The position numbers were made by a program, and so were the translations under genes. Below the pieces are notes generated by a model. It worked only from the letters and a program-made list of their open reading frames with translations, searched no databases and had not been told where the DNA came from. 45,689 nt of DNA from Oscillospiraceae bacterium (GTDB taxonomy: Bacteria; Bacillota; Clostridia; Oscillospirales; Oscillospiraceae). Below are positions 22,991-30,898 of the stretch, one piece after another. The DNA is taken from positions 1 to 45,689 of the forward strand of contig JAAWCD010000071.1 of NCBI GenBank assembly GCA_022793095.1, read 5' to 3'. Numbering within the stretch: the stretch's first letter is position 1; every line of letters starts with the position of its first letter.

Positions 22991-24226
22991 ATGTTCCGCT
23001 GCTGTGGAAACAGGCTCTCAAGAAAGGCGGTATCTTCTGTGGATGCCATTCCCCTGCAAGTTCAAATGCTGGGCGGATTCTCCATCCGCCGGGACGGAGC
23101 CGTGCTTAACATCGGCGGACGGTCCCGCAAGCTTTGCCTGCTGCTGGCCTATCTGATCTGGGAGCGGGCCCGGCCTGTGTCCTATGAGGAGCTGACCGGC
23201 CTGCTCTGGGAAGGGGAGGCCCAGGGTCCCAACCCCCTGAATGCACTGAAGGCGGTGCTCCACCGGGTCCGGACCTGTCTGGATCAGCTGTGGGACAATG
23301 CCGGGCGGGTGCTGATCCTCAACCGGGAGGGCTGCTATCAGTGGAATATGGACATCCCGCTCACTCTGGACGTGGAACGATTTGCCGCCCTGTGCCAGGA
23401 GGGGGATCCGGTCCGGCAGGAGGAGCGGCTGCTCTCTCAGCGGCTGAGCGCCCTGTCCCTGTACCAGGGGGACTTTCTCCCAGCGCTGAGCGGCTGCGCC
23501 TGGGCCGACGGGCAGCGGGAAGGCCTGCGCCGGCGCTATCTGAAGCACACCCTGGAACTGCTGCCCCTGCTGGGCGCACAGGGCCGGTGGCAGGAGACGG
23601 AGCGGCTGGCCCGGACCGCCTTTGCGCTGGAGCCCTGTCTGGAAGACCTGTGCCTCTGGCAGATGGAGGCATTGATTCACCTGGGACGCCGGGAGGAGTC
23701 CACTCAGCTCTATGAGGACTTCCAGGAACGGCTGCTGTCCAAGCTGGGGGTTCTGCCCTCGGACCAGCTGCGGGAGCTCTATCACGGGGCCAGGCGGGAG
23801 CGGGACCCCCGGACCGTCTCTCCCGTTACCCTGCTGGAGCGGCTGCGGGAGGCCCCCAAGCCGGGGGCCCTCATGTGCGATTACGACTTTTTCCGGGTGG
23901 TCTGTCACTCCTCGGCCCGGCGGGCGGGCCGGAATGGGGAGCCCCTGCATGTGGCCCTCATCTCCATTGCGGAGGACGGTGACCTGCCCCGGCACAGCCT
24001 GGACCGGGCCATGGACAATTTGCAGGGGGTCATTTTAGGCAATCTCCGCCGGGGGGACGCAGCCGCCCGGTGCAGTGCCTCTCAATTTGTCCTGTTGCTG
24101 CCCCAGGCCAGCTATGAAAACGGGCAGATGGTCTGTTCCCGCATTACACGAGCTTTTGCCCGGCAGTTCCCCCACTCGCCCGCGTCTCTTCAGGTTTCCA
24201 TTCAGCCCCTGCTGACGAATTCCTGA
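22991..24226 (+). CDS. BTAD/SARP-type transcriptional regulator with degenerate GGDEF-like C-terminus
   Basis: 411 residues from the ATG at 22991 (CGGAGC upstream); a GTG at 23039 is an alternative start. The N-terminal winged helix of the SARP/OmpR kind is clear (LQVQMLGGFSIRRDGAVLNIGGRSRKLCLLLAYLIWERARPVSYEELTGLLW...NALKAVLHRVRTCL). The all-helical BTAD/TPR domain (about residues 110-250) ends in YEDFQERLLSKLGVLPSDQLRELY. The last 110 residues look like a decayed GGDEF domain (GNLRRGDAAARCSASQFVLLLPQASYENGQMVCSRI) with no GGDEF signature, so no cyclase activity is expected. Target genes are unknown; it is a single gene closed by a terminator. Confidence 0.83.
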   Translation: MFRCCGNRLSRKAVSSVDAIPLQVQMLGGFSIRRDGAVLNIGGRSRKLCLLLAYLIWERARPVSYEELTGLLWEGEAQGPNPLNALKAVLHRVRTCLDQLWDNAGRVLILNREGCYQWNMDIPLTLDVERFAALCQEGDPVRQEERLLSQRLSALSLYQGDFLPALSGCAWADGQREGLRRRYLKHTLELLPLLGAQGRWQETERLARTAFALEPCLEDLCLWQMEALIHLGRREESTQLYEDFQERLLSKLGVLPSDQLRELYHGARRERDPRTVSPVTLLERLREAPKPGALMCDYDFFRVVCHSSARRAGRNGEPLHVALISIAEDGDLPRHSLDRAMDNLQGVILGNLRRGDAAARCSASQFVLLLPQASYENGQMVCSRITRAFARQFPHSPASLQVSIQPLLTNS

Positions 24227-24234
24227 ATGTTATG

Positions 24235-24270
24235 AAAACCAGCGTCCGGACGGCTCCGGACGCTGGTTTT
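24235..24270. terminator. Bidirectional intrinsic terminator
   Basis: AAAACCAGCGTCCGGA (24235-24250), loop CGGC, TCCGGACGCTGGTTTT (24255-24270): a perfect 16-bp stem with T-runs on both strands, between the convergent BTAD regulator and PHP genes. Confidence 0.95.
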
Positions 24271-24348
24271 TGATTCATTCGCCCCTTTTTCGGCGAATCC
24301 TTTCCACCTGGATACCTGAGAAATTTCAGAATGATAAAGAGCGGTTCC

Positions 24349-25080
24349 CTAAAGGTGAAACAGGTCCCGAACGCCGCAATAGCCCAGATAAACCAGCCCT
24401 TTCGCCAAGGCCTTCACGCCGCCCTTCCGGCGGGCCTTGCCCAGCTGGGACAGCCCCTTCCGATAGCAGGGGGTCTGCCGGACCAGGACCGCTTGGCAGT
24501 TTCCGGCGGCAATGGCCTGCTTCAGCGCCGCCAAGGTCCGCTGGGGGCAATGGACCTCGGTATAGGCGTTACCCACCTCGAAGCGGGAATGTCCGTCGCT
24601 GCCCCCCACAGCCGGCAGACGCCGGATTCGGGCCAGCTCCGCCGCCCGCTGGTTGGCGTCCCGTACCTTGAAGGAAGCCCGGCTGTTGGCCGCCTCCACT
24701 CCGTCCAGGGGAAAGGTGAACCGGCTGGGGTCGGCGCGAGGAGACTGGAAGGGATGGGCCAGCACCGCGAGCCCGCCCCGGCGGTGGATTTCCGCTGCCG
24801 CCGCCTCTCCGGTGGGCAGGCCCTCCGCCCGGAGGATCTGCCAATCAAGAGGGACCTCCAGAAAAAGGCCGGTGATGTGGCCGTCCCTGGTGGACACCTC
24901 GCAGCCAGGAATCAGCAGCACACCGTTCAGCTCCGCCGGAACCGGCGTGCATTGATTGTGGTCGGTGACTGCGATGGCGTCCAGTCCGGCGGCTTTGGCG
25001 GCGGCGGCCTGTTCCGCCAGGGGAGAAAGGCCGTCGTCCGAGGCGTCTGTGTGAATGTGAAGATCAACGCGATAGGTCAT
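24349..25080 (-). CDS. PHP-domain metal-dependent phosphoesterase
   Basis: 243 residues. Polymerase-and-histidinol-phosphatase fold with the metal-binding motifs in order: DLHIHTDAS (motif 1), AVTDHNQ (motif 2), PGCEVST with Glu, LAHPFQ (motif 3) and GGSDGHSRFEVG (motif 4). Stand-alone relatives act on nucleotide or small phosphoesters (YciV/TrpH-like), so a nucleotide or sugar phosphate substrate is plausible. The ATG overlaps the stop of the ATP-grasp gene (25077-25080), so the two proteins are coupled and may act on one pathway. Confidence 0.9.
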   Translation of the reverse strand: MTYRVDLHIHTDASDDGLSPLAEQAAAAKAAGLDAIAVTDHNQCTPVPAELNGVLLIPGCEVSTRDGHITGLFLEVPLDWQILRAEGLPTGEAAAAEIHRRGGLAVLAHPFQSPRADPSRFTFPLDGVEAANSRASFKVRDANQRAAELARIRRLPAVGGSDGHSRFEVGNAYTEVHCPQRTLAALKQAIAAGNCQAVLVRQTPCYRKGLSQLGKARRKGGVKALAKGLVYLGYCGVRDLFHL

Positions 25081-26303
25081 GACTTCTCCTTTCGGATAAG
25101 AGAGCGGTAATACATCAGGCCGGGGCCGGGGTCAGACCACTCCCACAGCCCATCCCGGACCGAGGGCCGGAACAGATCGGCCAGCGCGGTCCAGGCCCGT
25201 CCCGGCGCGCCATGCCTGGCATAGCCCAGGCCGCTCATCAGGTCGGAGGCTGCAAAGCGCATCCGGCAGGACTGGGGCTTGGGGACCTCCGGCAGGGGCA
25301 GGGCTTGGTCTGGATTGCCCTGATTCCAGGCCAGTTGGCACCAGAGCAGGGGAATCCCGCTCCGGGACGCACGGGTCAGGGGGAATGTGCCCCAAATGCG
25401 GGGATTGACTTCCAGCAGGCGGGGGCTTCCGCTGGCATCCTCCTTGAATTCAAACATGGCAAGGCCGGTGTATCCGGTCTCCTCCACCAGGGCGGCGGCC
25501 CAGGCGGTCAGGTCGGGCCGGTCCACACAGTCACAGCAGGAGGACGGCCCGCCGGTGATCGGGTACTCCCTGACCCGCCGGTGGCAGATGGAGGCGATCA
25601 CTCTGCCCTGGTCCGCCAGCACAGAACAACCCAGCCCGCCCCCGGACAGGTATTCCTGTACCAGCGGGGGTTCTCCGGCCAGGTCCCAAAAATGTTGATA
25701 GTGCTGTTCCGCCGCTGCCGGCGTGGCGGCGATGGCGTAGCGCAGGGCGGCGGTCAGCCCCAGCTTTTCCCCACATAGGGGCTTGACCACGCAGGGCAGG
25801 GCCAGCCGGGCAGAAAAATCAGAGAGGGATTCCCCCTCGGTCCGGACAAAGCTTTGGGGCAGGGGAATGCCCAGCCTTTCGCCCAACTCCGCCACCGCCG
25901 CCTTGCTGTTGAACAGGTCCAGTTGGGCGGGGGAGGGGATGTGCAGGCCGCAGACAGGCGCAAAGCGCTTCCGGACCTCCGCCGGAGCCAGAGCGGCCAG
26001 CGTGGATGCGCCCACAGGCAGGAGGGCGGGGCGAATCCCCTCCTGCTCTGCCACACCGGCGCACAGGTCATACAGAGCGTCCAGGAATTCCTTTGCCGGG
26101 AGGAGGACGGATTCGCGGACGTGCCTGGAGCGAAAGCCCAGGGGAGAAGCCATCCCTTCCCGCTCACAGCAAATCAGACGGACCCCGGCCTCTGCCAGGT
26201 CTCGAATCAGCGCCAGTGACATGCGGTAATGGACATCAGTGATGATGGCGGTCAGGGAACGCGAACCTTTTCCCTTTTCGACGTCCGGATTCCATTTTTT
26301 CAT
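25077..26303 (-). CDS. ATP-grasp domain carboxylate-amine ligase-like protein
   Basis: 408 residues. The N-terminal pre-ATP-grasp part (SLTAIITDVHYRMSLALIRDLAEAGVRLICCERE) is followed by LFNSKAAVAELGERLGIPLPQS and the ATP-grasp core. The core shows the ATP-lysine region LPCVVKPLCGEKLGL, the acidic LVQEYLSGGGLGCSV, and the Mg ligands in AMFEFKEDASGSPRLLEVNPRIWGTF (E..N). This group resembles CarB-like/PylC-like ligases that form an amide from a carboxylate and an amine using ATP. The product is unknown. It is first in a two-gene operon with the PHP enzyme and has its own promoter. Confidence 0.88.
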   Translation of the reverse strand: MKKWNPDVEKGKGSRSLTAIITDVHYRMSLALIRDLAEAGVRLICCEREGMASPLGFRSRHVRESVLLPAKEFLDALYDLCAGVAEQEGIRPALLPVGASTLAALAPAEVRKRFAPVCGLHIPSPAQLDLFNSKAAVAELGERLGIPLPQSFVRTEGESLSDFSARLALPCVVKPLCGEKLGLTAALRYAIAATPAAAEQHYQHFWDLAGEPPLVQEYLSGGGLGCSVLADQGRVIASICHRRVREYPITGGPSSCCDCVDRPDLTAWAAALVEETGYTGLAMFEFKEDASGSPRLLEVNPRIWGTFPLTRASRSGIPLLWCQLAWNQGNPDQALPLPEVPKPQSCRMRFAASDLMSGLGYARHGAPGRAWTALADLFRPSVRDGLWEWSDPGPGLMYYRSLIRKEKS

Positions 26304-26342
26304 AGAAAGCTACCTCCTGCTCCAAGCTCTGCCGTGGCCTCC

Positions 26343-26371
26343 ATTCTAGCATAGATTATGACCCGGCACAA
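26343..26371 (-). promoter_or_regulatory. Sigma-A promoter of the ATP-grasp/PHP operon
   Basis: On the minus strand TTGTGC (complement 26366-26371), 17 bp, then TAGAAT (complement 26343-26348). Confidence 0.72.
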
Positions 26372-26384
26372 GAAAATGTAAATC

Positions 26385-26423
26385 AAAGTGCCCGGAATCC
26401 TGACGTCTTCCGGGCACTTTTTT
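26385..26423 (-). terminator. Intrinsic terminator after the chemoreceptor/FMN-lipoprotein operon
   Basis: AAAGTGCCCGGAA (26385-26397) pairs with TTCCGGGCACTTT (26408-26420), loop of ten. T-rich sequence follows on both strands. It separates the FMN-lipoprotein gene from the next promoter. Confidence 0.88.
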
Positions 26424-26443
26424 GAACATAAGGGGATCCGCGG

Positions 26444-26884
26444 TTAGTGGGCTGTGTCCACAAGGACAATGCTGGAATCGCCTTTTCGGGCCTGCTCCAG
26501 CACCGCCGCCGCCAGCTTCTGGAAGGAGCCGTGGGAGGAAGAGGCTCCACTCAAAGCGTCAATACCTTGGATATCCGGATCCTCTAAAAGCTGTCCGGCA
26601 TAATAACGGGTGTACTCGTTGGGATAGGTGCCGTTGGAGTGAAGCATATTCTGCATGTATGCGTTGTCCCAGCTCTTGATAAAGCCGCTGGCGTTCTCCG
26701 CGTTGTACTCCACAGAGATGATACTCCCGCCCTTGACCAGAATCGTGATGAACTCCTTCCAACCGTGGCTGTACTCCGCTGCCTGGGCAGTATAATAGCC
26801 GTCCTGAAGGGTGCGGCCTCCACCGCAGGCCGTCAGAGACGCCGCCAGCAGCAGGGCCAGCAGCAGACTCAGAATCCGTTTCAT
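26444..26884 (-). CDS. FMN-binding domain lipoprotein
   Basis: 146 residues. Signal peptide with lipobox SLTAC (Cys20), so membrane-anchored outside the cell. The FMN-binding domain follows: [42 protein letters not shown], then the covalent-flavin motif region [15 protein letters not shown]. In the standard motif the FMN is attached to a Thr or Ser of (S/T)GAT/S by ApbE; here Ser replaces Thr, still chemically possible. Such proteins take part in extracellular electron transfer (PplA-like) or redox sensing. The start overlaps the chemoreceptor stop (ATGA), which suggests it serves that receptor rather than a respiratory chain. Confidence 0.88.
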   Translation of the reverse strand: MKRILSLLLALLLAASLTACGGGRTLQDGYYTAQAAEYSHGWKEFITILVKGGSIISVEYNAENASGFIKSWDNAYMQNMLHSNGTYPNEYTRYYAGQLLEDPDIQGIDALSGASSSHGSFQKLAAAVLEQARKGDSSIVLVDTAH

Positions 26885-28896
26885 CGGTGTTCCTCCTTCA
26901 CAACAAATCTCTGTACCTGGAAGCGGAGGGATTCCGCCTCCTTGGCCAGCAGCCCGCTGGCCTGCTCCGTGCTGCTGGCGTTGCTCAGGTTCCGCCCGGC
27001 GATGGCGGAAATGGTCTCAATCCGCTCCTCCATGATAGTCAAGGCGCTCTCCTGGCCCTGGACCGCCGCCGCCAGCTGGTCGGTGATGCCGCTGATCTGC
27101 CCGGAGACAGCGGAAATGTTCCGAAGGGAAGCGGCCGTGTCGGCGGTCCGCTCCACGCCGGTCTGAATGATGGCTCTGGTGCCGTTGACCATCTCCGCGG
27201 CGCTTTGAGCGGCCTCGGTGCTTCTGGAGGCCAGCTGCCGGACCTCCTCAGCCACCACGGCAAAGCCCTTTCCTGCGGTTCCCGCCCGGGCCGCCTCCAC
27301 AGAGGCGTTGATGGCCAGAATACTGGTCTGGAAGGCAATGTCCTCAATGGACTTGGCAATCTGCGTAATCTTCTGCGCGTTGGCGCTGATGCCGTCCATG
27401 GCGCTGGTGAGGTCGCCCATGTGGATGTTGGCTTCCTGGATGCACTGAGCGATCTCCTCGGTCTTCGCCCGGGTCTGGCCGCTGCTCTCCGTAACGCTGG
27501 ACAGCCGCTCCTTGACATGGGAGACCTCCTTCACCAGCTCCTCTGTGGACTGGGTCTGTTCCACCGAGGCATGATGCAGCTGACCGGACTGGCCGTTGAG
27601 CTCCTCCGACATCTCCGCCAGCCGGCCGGAGGCGGCCCGGAAGCCGGAAATCGTTTCGTTCATGGACTGAAGGATCACACCCAGGCTGGACCGGATCAGG
27701 GCGAAATCTCCCTTATAGTCCACCTGAGGCCCTGCGGTCAAGTTTCCCACCGCCACCTGGTTCAGCACCTGCTGAAGGTCCAATATGTAGCGGTTGACGC
27801 TCTCCACCGTGTCTCCCAGCGTCCGGGTCATCACCTCCAGCTCATCTCCGGACCGGACTTGAACCACCTCCGTATGGAGATCCCCGTCAGACAGGGCGAT
27901 CATCCGCTCTGTCACGCTCTTCACCGGGCGGGAAATGGACTTGGCCAGGCGCAGCACCATCAAAATGGAAAGCGCCAGCCCCACCAGCGTGGCCAGAATC
28001 GCTACCAGCATTGCGCCGTTGATGTAAGAGCCGTAATCTGCCTTAGGCACCTGGATGACCAGAGACCACTGAGTTCCCCGAATGGGGGAGAAGGCCACCA
28101 GCATGGTTTCCCCGTTCATGGAGAACTCAGCCGCGCCGGTCTCGTCGCTGACCACCCGGTTGACGAACTCCTGATTTCCGCCGCTGAGCTGAGCCATGGT
28201 GGAGCCGGACAGAACCAGAGACTGGTCCGGGTGTCCGGCGATAGCGCCCTGGTGGCTGACCATGCAGGCCGTACCGTGCCGGCCCAGGTTGATGCTGCTG
28301 ATGACGTCATTGAGGGTGTCATATTTATAAACACCCACCAGATACACAGCGGTTTCTCCGCCTTCCTTGACCGGCATGCCCATGGTGATGCCAAGCTGGT
28401 CCTGAAATTTGGTGGAAGAATCCGTGGTCAGATTATCGGTCTCTTTTAAAAGAGCAAAAAAGCTGCTGTCCAGGCTCTGAGGCGCGCCGTCAATTCCCTG
28501 CACCAGCCGTCCGTCCAAGCTGTAGAATCCGATGGTGTGCAGCTCATAAATTTCAGCGGCCTCAGTCAGCAGCTCACTCCGGCTGGCCCGGAGGGCCGCG
28601 GCGTCCGCCGCTCCGGCCCCCTGGCCGGTGGCATTCGCGCGGGGATCTCCCGCCAGGGTCATCATCCGGTCCGCCAGCATGTGAATGTTGGCCTCCACTG
28701 TCTTGGCCGACTGCCTGGCCATGGGCTGCAGGCTGTCCAAAAGGATATTGTTGGCCAGCGACTGCATAGCGGCAGCCATAATGACACAGCATACAATCAC
28801 CAATATCAGGATATTGAGGATTGTGTGTCTCAAAATTCTGCCGTTCAGGCTCCTTTTCCACTCCCGGCCGTGGGAGTACGGTTTTTTCCCAGCCAC
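26881..28896 (-). CDS. Methyl-accepting chemotaxis protein with dCache sensor
   Basis: 671 residues. TM1 (about 20-45: [20 protein letters not shown]), a large outside double-Cache domain (about 50-295), TM2 ([24 protein letters not shown]), a HAMP domain ([28 protein letters not shown]), then the cytoplasmic signalling rod. The hairpin tip is intact ([46 protein letters not shown]). It would bind a ligand outside the cell and control CheA. No CheB/R-binding pentapeptide is seen at the C-terminus. It is co-transcribed with the FMN-binding lipoprotein through a 4-base overlap, an unusual pairing. Confidence 0.95.
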   Translation of the reverse strand: MAGKKPYSHGREWKRSLNGRILRHTILNILILVIVCCVIMAAAMQSLANNILLDSLQPMARQSAKTVEANIHMLADRMMTLAGDPRANATGQGAGAADAAALRASRSELLTEAAEIYELHTIGFYSLDGRLVQGIDGAPQSLDSSFFALLKETDNLTTDSSTKFQDQLGITMGMPVKEGGETAVYLVGVYKYDTLNDVISSINLGRHGTACMVSHQGAIAGHPDQSLVLSGSTMAQLSGGNQEFVNRVVSDETGAAEFSMNGETMLVAFSPIRGTQWSLVIQVPKADYGSYINGAMLVAILATLVGLALSILMVLRLAKSISRPVKSVTERMIALSDGDLHTEVVQVRSGDELEVMTRTLGDTVESVNRYILDLQQVLNQVAVGNLTAGPQVDYKGDFALIRSSLGVILQSMNETISGFRAASGRLAEMSEELNGQSGQLHHASVEQTQSTEELVKEVSHVKERLSSVTESSGQTRAKTEEIAQCIQEANIHMGDLTSAMDGISANAQKITQIAKSIEDIAFQTSILAINASVEAARAGTAGKGFAVVAEEVRQLASRSTEAAQSAAEMVNGTRAIIQTGVERTADTAASLRNISAVSGQISGITDQLAAAVQGQESALTIMEERIETISAIAGRNLSNASSTEQASGLLAKEAESLRFQVQRFVVKEEHR

Positions 28897-29410
28897 GTTC
28901 TGCTCTCTCCTTTGCTTAATCTTAAAACGTTCATTCCCAACCGCCGGAAGTCTCTTGGCGGCGGTCTCTTGACCTGGCAGCGGAAGACTTCGGATGTCTT
29001 CCAGATCAAGAACAGCGCTTTCTGCTCAGGCGGATGGGAAAAGCCTTCCGGTTTTTCTGGCGGAATACTGGGAATATCCTCCAACAAAAAACAGGAGACT
29101 TTAACCTATAGTGTACCACATAGACTTTGGAAAAGGAAGCCCCTTTTTCAGAACAGTTAAATTATCCTGTTTTTTCCGCTTCGATGGCTTGGCTGCGGTG
29201 GTCAGGTATGGTTTGGAGCGGGAAACTTGGCAATTTGAAACAGAGAAAACTTCCGCCAGGCTCAATTTTGGTGAAAATTGATGTGGTATTTTTGGAACCG
29301 GAGTGTTATGATAGGAAAGCAAATTCATTGAAATATCAGGGACTGCGGCAGGATGGGGCGTCCCCACGTCCTGCCTCTGTCTCTATAAATAGGAAGGGGG
29401 CCGCTCTCAA
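28897..29410. other. Intergenic region between the divergent chemoreceptor and V-ATPase operons
   Basis: 514 bp with no credible gene. On the minus strand TGGTACACT near 29110 could be an extended -10 for the chemoreceptor. On the plus strand TGTTATGAT near 29307 could be an extended -10 for the V-ATPase operon. Both are weak. A stem-loop lies at 29347-29375. Confidence 0.5.
29347..29375 (+). promoter_or_regulatory. Stem-loop in the 5' leader of the V-ATPase operon
   Basis: GGCAGGATGGGG pairs with CCCCA-(CG)-TCCTGCC around a CGT loop, with a 2-base bulge, 20 bases before the GGAAGGGGG site of the first gene. No T-run follows directly. It could stabilise the mRNA 5' end or be regulatory. Confidence 0.5.
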
Positions 29411-29734
29411 GTGGAGTACATGCAGCTGGTGAGCAGTATTGTGGCTGCGGAGCGTCAGGCGCAGTCAGTTGCCAGTGAGGCGAACGCACACAAGGCGACG
29501 CTGGATGCCGATCTGGCCGCGGAGAAGAAAATGCTTCGCGCCTCCTATCAGGCCAGGGCCAAGGCCAGGGTGGAAAAGGTGGCCGAGCAGGAGGCCCAGT
29601 TCGCGCAGGAGAGCATTGAACGGCTCAATGCCGGTCTTGAGCAGGACATGGCTTCCATTGAGGCGCTGTACCAGGCCAACCGGGACCAGTGGGCGGAGGA
29701 GCTGTTCCGGAAGATTGTGGGGAGCCAGGGATGA
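29411..29734 (+). CDS. ntpF: V-type ATPase peripheral-stalk subunit G/H
   Basis: 107 residues, almost wholly coiled coil with high Ala/Glu/Lys/Gln content (VAAERQAQSVASEANAHKATLDADLAAEKKMLRASYQARAKARVEKVAEQEAQF). Together with subunit E it makes the peripheral stalk that holds the catalytic head still. Sequence identity in this family is low, so the call rests on length, coiled-coil pattern and position as first gene of the V-ATPase operon. The start has GGAAGGGGG upstream; an ATG four codons in (MQLVSS) is an alternative. The stop overlaps the start of ntpC (ATGA). Confidence 0.8.
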   Translation: MEYMQLVSSIVAAERQAQSVASEANAHKATLDADLAAEKKMLRASYQARAKARVEKVAEQEAQFAQESIERLNAGLEQDMASIEALYQANRDQWAEELFRKIVGSQG

Positions 29735-30783
29735 GCGGCTACGAGGCTCTGGCGGCCAAGGTTCGGGCCATGTATGGAAAGCGGCTGAAAATGGAGGATT
29801 TTGAGCACATATCCACCCTCCATTCCGAGCGGGAGGTGCTGGAGTACCTGCGGAATCACCCCGGCTGGAAGCGGGCGCTGGGTCGTGTGCCTGATATGGA
29901 AATCCACCGTGCTCAGCTGGAAACCCTGCTCCAGAACGAGGTGCGGCAGGAGTATGTGGCTCTCAACCACTATGTGCCCCGGAAGGACAAATTCGCCCTT
30001 TCCTTTCCGGTGATGCTCTGTGAGCTGGACCAGATTCTGGCCGTCTTCCGGCGGCTGGTCGCCAAGGGCCGGGTCAAGCCCAAGGTCAGGTTTGAAGTTG
30101 AACTGCCCCCGGATTTCCTGCTCCACAGTAAGCTGGATTACAGCGCCCTGCGGAAGTGTACGGACTATGCCGGGCTGACCGCTGCGGCCAAGGGGACGAT
30201 TTACGGCGCACCCCTGAGCCTGTTCCAGCCCACGGAGCAAACGCCCCTTCCGGACTACACAGCAACAGAGGTGCTGCTCCGCTCCACTTACTATTCCACC
30301 CTGTACCGCAGGGCAGCCCGGAATTACGCCGGAGAGACCCGCAGGGTACTGCTCCGATCCCTGGGCCAGCAGGTGGACTTGCTCAATATCACCCATATTC
30401 TGCGCTTGAAAAAGTATTTTCCAGGAGACACCAGGTATCTTTCCTCGCTCTTTCCTATCAATGACCGGCTGAAGCCGGACCTTATCCGGGCGCTTCTGGA
30501 AGCGCCCGATGTGGAGGGCGTGTTTGAGCTGCTGGCGCCGTCTCCCTACGCCTCGGTGTTCGCGGAGCGGGACGTTCCCTCCCTGGAGGCCTACTCTGTG
30601 CGGACCTTCGCCCGGTTCAACCACCGGCAGCTCACCTCAGGCGTGCCGTCGGTTTATACCGCAATCGCCTATCTGAATCTGAAGGATCTGGCGATGAAGG
30701 CCCTGGTCAATGACATTGAGTGCGTCAAATATGGCGTCCCCTTCGACCCGTTTTTGGCGCGGCTGGCGACAGGGGAGCCGTGA
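29731..30783 (+). CDS. ntpC: V-type ATPase subunit C (AC39/d-like)
   Basis: 350 residues. Funnel-shaped socket subunit that joins the central stalk to the c-ring. The start GYEALAAKVRAMYGKRLKMEDFEHI is typical of the vATP-synt_AC39 family, and three repeated helical units follow, with the closing DIECVKYGVPFDPFLARLA. The ATG at 29731 overlaps the stop of the preceding gene; an in-frame upstream start would lie inside it. It is followed by a 115-bp gap before ntpI with no palindrome repeat. Confidence 0.9.
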   Translation: MSGYEALAAKVRAMYGKRLKMEDFEHISTLHSEREVLEYLRNHPGWKRALGRVPDMEIHRAQLETLLQNEVRQEYVALNHYVPRKDKFALSFPVMLCELDQILAVFRRLVAKGRVKPKVRFEVELPPDFLLHSKLDYSALRKCTDYAGLTAAAKGTIYGAPLSLFQPTEQTPLPDYTATEVLLRSTYYSTLYRRAARNYAGETRRVLLRSLGQQVDLLNITHILRLKKYFPGDTRYLSSLFPINDRLKPDLIRALLEAPDVEGVFELLAPSPYASVFAERDVPSLEAYSVRTFARFNHRQLTSGVPSVYTAIAYLNLKDLAMKALVNDIECVKYGVPFDPFLARLATGEP

Positions 30784-30898
30784 CCTTATTCTGGGCGGCG
30801 TTTCAAGCCGTTTGGAGCTCTTTTCCGGCTTCGCTCGGATAGGATCTAAGCGCCGTTCATTCTTACTTGAGAATCATAGAAGAAAAGGAGGTGGAGCC

